Positions 58,370 to 64,000 of a stretch of 64,000 nucleotides of DNA are shown piece by piece. The position numbers were made by a program, and so were the translations under genes. Source of the stretch: Ilex aquifolium (lineage: Eukaryota; Streptophyta; Magnoliopsida; Aquifoliales; Aquifoliaceae); assembly GCA_951799425.1 (NCBI GenBank), contig OX637393.1:34587244-34651243 (forward strand), in the 5' to 3' direction. Positions within the stretch are counted from its first letter, which is position 1; each line of letters begins with the position of its first letter. The notes beneath the pieces are model-generated. The model was not told where the DNA came from. It made no database searches and saw only the letters and a list, made by a program, of their open reading frames with translations.

Positions 58370-59937
58370 AAATGATGCAATGTATGAGCGGAAGGAAGGA
58401 TTTCTCCCCCTTTGGGATAGTGTGAAAAGAAAGGGCAATAGGAAAGGGAAATGGGATGATGTAGATATGGAATGTGTATGCACAAAAATGCTCCCCAATC
58501 GCAAGGAGACTTTCGTGAGTTGTGTTTTACTTGGAAAGTATTCCAAGGTCGATTCCACAGGGAAGGAAGTGAGCAAATGTGAAAGTGATTTAGTGCAAAA
58601 GAAAGTGTAAAATTCTTGTTGTTGGAAATTGTTTGGCGAAGTGTGTTTTGGTGAAATTAGAATGAGAGAACAAGTGTTGGCAATTCCAAAAGGTCCCTCC
58701 AATAGGTATACTATCTCAACTCAAATCACTCCTCCGATTGAGTAAGAATGAACGGTTGATTCACGGAAAGCCGAGGATGATGATGGTGAGTGCCTAAGCA
58801 TAAACCGTGACTAGGCCTACGGGTTATCAAAGACTCACCAAATCATCCACCTTCAATCCGGTCAAACCGAACCATGGGACTCTAAAGGGAGGGTATAGAA
58901 AGAGTTGAAATGGTATACCCCAATGAGGATTCCCCTTGGTCTTGCCAACAAAAAGTGCTTAGCTACTCATACTTGAACTAGACATGATAATGTAAAGGTA
59001 ATGCATTCTAAGGCTATGGAGTTTTGAAGTACCTAAGCACAAGAAATCATAGACTAGAAGTGAATGGCATGAAAATCTATTTTATAGCTATGAACATGAA
59101 TAACTTTTGAAGCATTAATGGTAGAACTTAAATGGGAGCATTAAACTAGCAATCACATAAGGGAAAATGACATTAATGGCATTCATTCATGATATAAAGG
59201 CTCCTACCATTGATTACAAGACAATGCAGCAAAAGAAATGTAAAAATCACCACTTTCTCTCTCTAAAACTACTATTCACTGTCTTCCTCGCCAGAGCTTC
59301 TCTCTCTAAAAAACTATCTAATGTAATACATATATCCTCCCTTGCAGGAGACTCTTCCTTTTCCAAAAACGTGCCTGGAGAGAGAAGTGGGTCTACAGAT
59401 GTGATTTTCCTTCATAGGGATGCAGCAGCCAGGGAAAGACAAGGGGTGGCAGAGCATGTCTGCACACCCAGCACATCCCATCCTCTCTCTCTTCATTTAA
59501 TGCCTTAACTCCACAAGTCTAGAAGGGAGTGTGAATCATGATGAACAGTAAGGTGGGCGTGTCAGAGAAAAGCATGGAGGGGTCCACAAGACAGCTGAGC
59601 AGATCTGCAGAATTTGAGCACTTCAGGAAATCAGTACCGGTACTGCGATTCCAGTAGGTTTTCAGTACCGGTACCGAGTACCGGTACTGTTATGCATCCT
59701 TTTCTGAATTTCTTGATTTCTTTGCTCCCGATCTATCCTCAAACTATCATTTCAACTCCTTTTATCCCAAGTGGTATGGGAGGGTCTTTAAAGGCCATAT
59801 TTAGCTTCATTCAACTACAAAACAACAAATTGATGTTAAGACTTCAATCATCATAACTTAGATTATTTAAAGCTCAAAAGCAAGTGAAATGAGTTGATTA
59901 GCATCTTAAAAATATACAAAGTTGTGTGCTAATCACA
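58370..59937 (-). repeat. 3' LTR of an Athila-like element
   Basis: On the minus strand it starts tgtgattagcacac right after a polypurine tract (ttaagttggggggtg, 59938-59952). It contains the ggtcgattccacaggga motif (plus strand, about 58548-58565) familiar from Athila LTRs. About 1.57 kb. The far end (58370) is approximate. The second LTR must lie beyond the window. Confidence 0.6.
59628..59693. repeat. Palindromic GGTACCGGTAC array, copy 1
   Basis: Short self-complementary units (agtaccggtact, ggtaccgagtaccggtact) around a spacer tgcgattccagtaggttt. It is repeated in the same orientation at 61797-61890. Confidence 0.85.
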
Positions 59938-59952
59938 CCCCCCAACTTAAGT
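59938..59952 (-). other. Polypurine tract of the Athila-like element
   Basis: On the minus strand, ttaagttggggggtg lies immediately before the LTR start. A similar gttggggggtg block occurs at about 63701-63712. Confidence 0.6.
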
Positions 59953-60291
59953 TTTGCTAGTCCCTTAGCAAAATGTTCATTTCCCAGCACAACCAAAGCA
60001 ACCATAAATCACACAATCAATCAATTTAAACAACCATTCAGTCAAATGAAAAGTAAAAATCAAAATGCAATTAACAACATAAACAATGAGCAAAAAGGAA
60101 TAACTGTGGATTCATAAATTGTGAACAAAGTTAGAGTACAAAACGGAGTAGGACATTGAAAAGAACAATCAAAAGAAAAGCCTAATCTCCCTTCCCCAAC
60201 TTCACCTAATCCCAAAACAAAAAAAAAAGAAACAAAGCACAAGAATCCCAAACACAACTACTCTCCATCACTCTCATCATCACCCTCAAAT

Positions 60292-61458
60292 TCATCCCCC
60301 CCCCCCCTCATCTTCTTCATCATCTTCAGCCTCAGAAACTTCCTCCTCCTCATCCATTCTGGAGGTTGAAGGAGCAGCAGGAACTTCTGGGACAGCTTTC
60401 TCAGGAAATGTGTGTACATACATCTCCTTCAACATTGTTGCCATTTCCTGAACTGAGGTCTTGATTTCATGCGCTGTCTTTTCCAGGGCACCAAGTCTCT
60501 GATGGGTTGAGCGTTTCAAAACAGGCTTGAATGGCATGGTGGGCACAGCAGGTGCAACATCCTCTTCAGAGTCAGATTGAGCCCGATCCCCACGGCTCAT
60601 GGCCTTCCTTTTCTGACTGCTGGCCTTGCCAATAGCTCCAAACTCAGGGGAGGTCATTTTTTCCAGTCCATAGCCCTTAACCTTAGCATGGTCACAAAGT
60701 CGGGTAACCAAGCTTCCGTATGGTAGGTTGGCCATCAGTTTCTCAGTGGTGGCAAAGTCCTTCATCACATCCCAAATGATAAGGGCAAAATCCATTGTTT
60801 TGCCCGACACGACGGTATCCAGGAGGTTCAACTTTTCCACATTTGGTTTCTTCTCTGCGAATTTTGGGTAAAGATTATAGTGAAGGAGTTTGTTAAGAAG
60901 CCCATAAACATGCTTCAACCCCCCACTCTGAAAGGTTCCCCTGAACGTAGCAGGATCCTCATACATCAACTCAACAAGATCCTCTTTAGTCTTCGGCTTA
61001 CCCATTTTGCGAGGATAAACGGGTGATCTGGATGGGGGTCTCTGGTAATCCCCAAGGCATGTGGCTATGACATCAGGGGTCACCACAATAATCTTACCCC
61101 TAACATTTGCTCTCAACACTCCCTCATCATCATTCTCGATGAAATTTAGTGAACGGTAAAATTCCCTCACCATGGCCAAATTGTATCCCACAACCTCCTT
61201 AAACCAGAATTGCATCCCATGCCCCTCAATGATTTTCACAGCAGGATGAATGGGGGAAAGGGAAAGCCTATCCAAAAACCGTTCACAAGTCACATTCTTA
61301 CCGTCAATCAACTGGCGTCGAGCATCCCTCTTGGCCTTCTTTCTCTGCTTCTCAAGGTCCCCACTCGATCCTTCTCCACTTCTTTTGCGGCTGGCAGAAC
61401 CCATGGCAGGAGGAGAACTGGGCTCTGGTCCTGATCCGACCATCTTGGTGCGAGGCAT
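60292..61458 (-). CDS. Putative plant transposon protein (retrotransposon ORF), intact
   Basis: A 388-residue uninterrupted ORF. The N-terminus is basic (KRSGEGSSGDLEKQRKKAKR, residues 25-44). The middle has FWFKEVVGYNLAMVREFYRSL, VLRANVRGKIIVVTPDVIATCLG and LLNKLLHYNLYPK, the pattern I know as the 'putative plant transposon protein' domain found in Athila-type and related LTR elements. The C-terminus is an acidic tail (DEEEEVSEAEDDEEDEGGGG). I see no transmembrane helix or catalytic motif. It lies just upstream of the polypurine tract and LTR, where Athila elements keep their extra ORF. The Gly run at the end comes from a C/G homopolymer (60298-60308), so the exact stop could be length-dependent. 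Its function is not known. Confidence 0.75.
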   Translation of the reverse strand: MPRTKMVGSGPEPSSPPAMGSASRKRSGEGSSGDLEKQRKKAKRDARRQLIDGKNVTCERFLDRLSLSPIHPAVKIIEGHGMQFWFKEVVGYNLAMVREFYRSLNFIENDDEGVLRANVRGKIIVVTPDVIATCLGDYQRPPSRSPVYPRKMGKPKTKEDLVELMYEDPATFRGTFQSGGLKHVYGLLNKLLHYNLYPKFAEKKPNVEKLNLLDTVVSGKTMDFALIIWDVMKDFATTEKLMANLPYGSLVTRLCDHAKVKGYGLEKMTSPEFGAIGKASSQKRKAMSRGDRAQSDSEEDVAPAVPTMPFKPVLKRSTHQRLGALEKTAHEIKTSVQEMATMLKEMYVHTFPEKAVPEVPAAPSTSRMDEEEEVSEAEDDEEDEGGGG

Positions 61459-61796
61459 TGTGTAATGAATGGAGAGAATAGGAGGAACTTGAGATTCGGC
61501 TATAAGGGTAGGGTAAAATGGAGGAGGACTGTGGAAAATAATCTAGCTCAAGGGGATTTTATAGACTGAGGGGGAAGAAAAAGGGTTTTGGACCCTTGGA
61601 GTTCCATCGGGTAAGGGGGAAGGAGATAGGGGAGGAGTACATGGGGAGAGTGAAGAGGGAAAGAGAAAGGGTTCTTGACCCTTGGAGTGCCGTCGGGTAG
61701 GGGGGAAGGAGATAGGGAAGGAGTAAATGAGGGAAATGAAAGGTAGAATTTAGGTTTTGAAATTAAAAGCCCTAAAAAAAAATTTTCGTCAGGCAA

Positions 61797-61890
61797 ACGG
61801 TACCGGTACTCGGTACCGGTACTCGGTACCAGTACTGCGATTCCAGTAGGTTTTTGGTACCGTACCGGTACCGAGTACCGGTACTGTTCT
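61797..61890. repeat. Palindromic GGTACCGGTACTC array, copy 2
   Basis: Contains ggtaccggtactcggtaccg units and the same tgcgattccagtaggttt spacer as 59645-59665. It lies upstream (minus sense) of the 388-residue ORF. Confidence 0.85.
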
Positions 61891-63943
61891 GCTTTGTCCG
61901 CCAAACTACTGCTGAAACATTCCTTCAATCAAATTCAACTTAGGACCTTCCTAGACACTTCATCACATTACTTCTAACTCCAACTCCATTCGAAAAGATA
62001 TATTCCAATTATAAACCACAACTCGAACCATCATGCTCACTTTATGATTGAAATTGCAAGGTGATTTAAACCTATGAACATTCATCATACAAAAAAAAAA
62101 AAAAATCAAATTCTGTTCTCAACTATCAAAATGAGCACCCAAAATAAACATCATAAGGCTCAGAATCAAAGCATTCCTAAAATATGTCAATATCAATAAC
62201 TTGAGAGATATTCCCTCACTCTTGCAAGCATGGAGCTTTTTAACAAATTTCTCAATTGAATGAACTAGATGTACATGAGCAAAACCATAGTCCTCAATGC
62301 TAGTCAGAAATATGCACCTACAAATTAATTTTCAACTCGTGTGCACGTGAATTTAAACAAGTAATTTGGGCATTTACGAAACAGAATTCACATTTGAAAG
62401 GCTAGACAAACTCAGTTTCAATGCAAAACTCACCGGGGGACACTCTTAAGCAAAAAACGCACTCACGTTATACTGGTATGCACTCCATGTGTACATGTGA
62501 TATAGAATCTTGTATTCAAAACAAAGTGCTCACATGTAATCCAAAAATGAAGTTCATATGTGACAATGAGGCAACCTTGGCATAGTCTCATGAATAGGAT
62601 GTTAGTGCATTAGGTAGTAAGACTAAACTTATCAATTTTTTTACGAACATGCTTCTCCCATGCTTCTCGAGATCACTTAGGGCTTTAAGGGTTGTAATGG
62701 GGCCCTGGGGTGATATCTAGGTAAAAGAAATGAAGGAAAAGTACAACAAAGAGGGTCGTTCCGAGTGAGAGACTTTAATGTTGGAAAAACACTTCCTTTT
62801 TCATGGGATTTTGATTTTCTCACCATCACCACACCCCTTGTTTATTTTCTTTACTCTTCTTACATCTTCCTTTTCTTTTGATCACTCTTTATTCTTTTCA
62901 CCCCTTTTTCTCCTTTTCTTGGATTTTCATTCAACTCTTTGAGTTTCAAATCATTCATCCCTTTTGTTGGAGTTTCCACACCATACTTCCTTCTCTTTTG
63001 CACTCACTCATATTCAGCTCTAGGAACAACCAAGGTGAGGGAAATTTTTATCATCTTGCATTGGCTTGGTCAAATGTGTGGCATAGAAACGAATTTTAAA
63101 ATGGGCTCAATCACGACACTAGGGATAAAATTTTCTCAAGAAAAAGGGCTAAGGCTCAAAGTATTCAAAAATGGCCTAAGATCACTTCCAGGTCCACATG
63201 GGGAGAGCATTACATGATCAAGACAAATCAGTCTACTAACCAAATGCAACTAACCAAAGCAAGCATAATGAGACTATTGAACAAACTTGATATCAAAAAT
63301 TGTTCTTTGAGTAAACGTAAGTTCCCTCCAAAAAGGTTTGGCACTAAAACTCTCATGGGTCCTTACTCATCTCCACTACTTATGTCAAGCTTAAAACATG
63401 AATCCAACCCGTAAATCACTGAAATTACAAATTCAGAAATCGCATACAGATGAGTTTGAAAATCAATACATATGTGATATTTATGCATAGGATCCATTTC
63501 TATAGTAAGCTCATGTGCACAAGGTTCACAACAACAATCAACATGTCATCCAGTTCATACTCGCTTCATAAGGGAATACATATCAACTTAAAGGTATCTT
63601 TCATCAAAAATTTTCAAAAAATTCACCTATTTTTCACAATTGCAAGCAAAAATCAAAAGAAAATCAAATAACCTTGGTGTATCATACAAATGGTGCACCT
63701 CACCCCCCAACTAGAACCATGCATTGTCCTCAATGCAACAAAAAGATATAATATGCAATGGAAGACAATAAAAGGGATAGATAAGGTAAGAGAGCACCTC
63801 GCAATTTCGCTTTCGACAAAAGCACCAAGATCTGGATTCAAAAGAAAACAAGGCTATACACCAACAACAAGTAAGTGACATAACATAAAAACATGACATA
63901 ATTAAAATAAAAGAAGCTGTACATGCGAACAAGGGACCAATTG
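61891..63943. other. Non-coding interior of the Athila-like element
   Basis: About 2 kb without a convincing ORF. The block caccccccaactag (about 63698-63712) resembles the true polypurine tract at 59938 and may be a second, internal one, as reported for Athila-type elements. Confidence 0.5.
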
Positions 63944-64000
63944 TCATTCCTTAATCACTTCCGGATACACCGGGTCGGTTAACTCTTCCTCCACCACTTG
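63944..64000 (-). CDS. C-terminus of an ORF running off the window
   Basis: Minus-strand reading from the window end gives QVVEEELTDPVYPEVIKE followed by TGA (63946-63944). It is a partial, acidic C-terminus, probably that of the upstream ORF (pol) of the Athila-like element given its position, but 18 residues are too few to identify it. Confidence 0.35.
   Translation of the reverse strand, partial: QVVEEELTDPVYPEVIKE

Overview
The window looks like nuclear DNA of a flowering plant, probably a eudicot with a repeat-rich genome. The base composition is AT-rich, and I can defend only two ordinary genes in 64 kb. Both have GT-AG introns. Almost everything else is plant-type LTR retrotransposon, Helitron, hAT, Mutator-like or PIF/Harbinger-like MITE, SINE, or endogenous pararetrovirus (EPRV). 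I see no bacterial operons, CRISPR array, rRNA or tRNA gene.

Genes. (1) On the minus strand, 24321 down to 19287, is a four-exon nuclear gene for cytochrome c oxidase subunit 6b (COX6B). Its exons, splice sites and twin Cx9C/Cx10C cysteines are easy to read, but exon 3 carries one base too many. It is either a recent pseudogene or the assembly has an indel. (2) On the plus strand, 50976-53209, is a two-exon tetraspanin with the GCCKPP motif. It looks intact.

Layout, left to right. 1-865: decayed Ty3/gypsy integrase. 2083-4438: a large inverted repeat enclosing a long-TIR MITE, with a 24-base G run in one arm. About 5150-8470: decayed Ty1/copia with a MITE inside it. 8470-12893: minus-strand copia lacking its 5' LTR. 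13701-14193: hAT. 15038-18920: complete gag-only LTR element (TSD gaagc). 19287-24321: COX6B, whose introns hold a SINE, a palindrome and possible organelle-derived DNA. 24720-27678: three DNA transposons in a row. 28084-33884: a second, related gag-only LTR element. 34132-34870: hAT-like. 35620-37640: a CCA-rich simple-sequence tract, then an AT-rich degenerate repeat. 38188-50073: a copia element bounded by a perfect TSD (aacaa). Its 3' LTR is split by a Helitron (38377-44130), the Helitron contains a rearranged caulimovirid, and its 5' LTR is split by a Mutator-like MITE. 50976-53209: tetraspanin. 53509-56489: more MITEs and a hAT with a perfect 8-bp TSD. 57139-58330: decayed gypsy gag. From about 58370 to the window end: the 3' part of an Athila-like element, with its LTR, PPT, an intact 388-codon ORF and the C-terminus of another ORF.

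How the parts relate. The most informative part is the nest at 38188-50073. The order of events can be read directly: copia insertion, then Helitron insertion between A and T of its LTR (the sister LTR preserves the empty site), then viral DNA lodged between two (TA)n tracts inside the Helitron. The second theme is two gag-only elements that share the same primer-binding context, the same polypurine tract and related Gag proteins but carry no pol. They look like non-autonomous (TR-GAG-like) elements that depend on a common partner not seen here.
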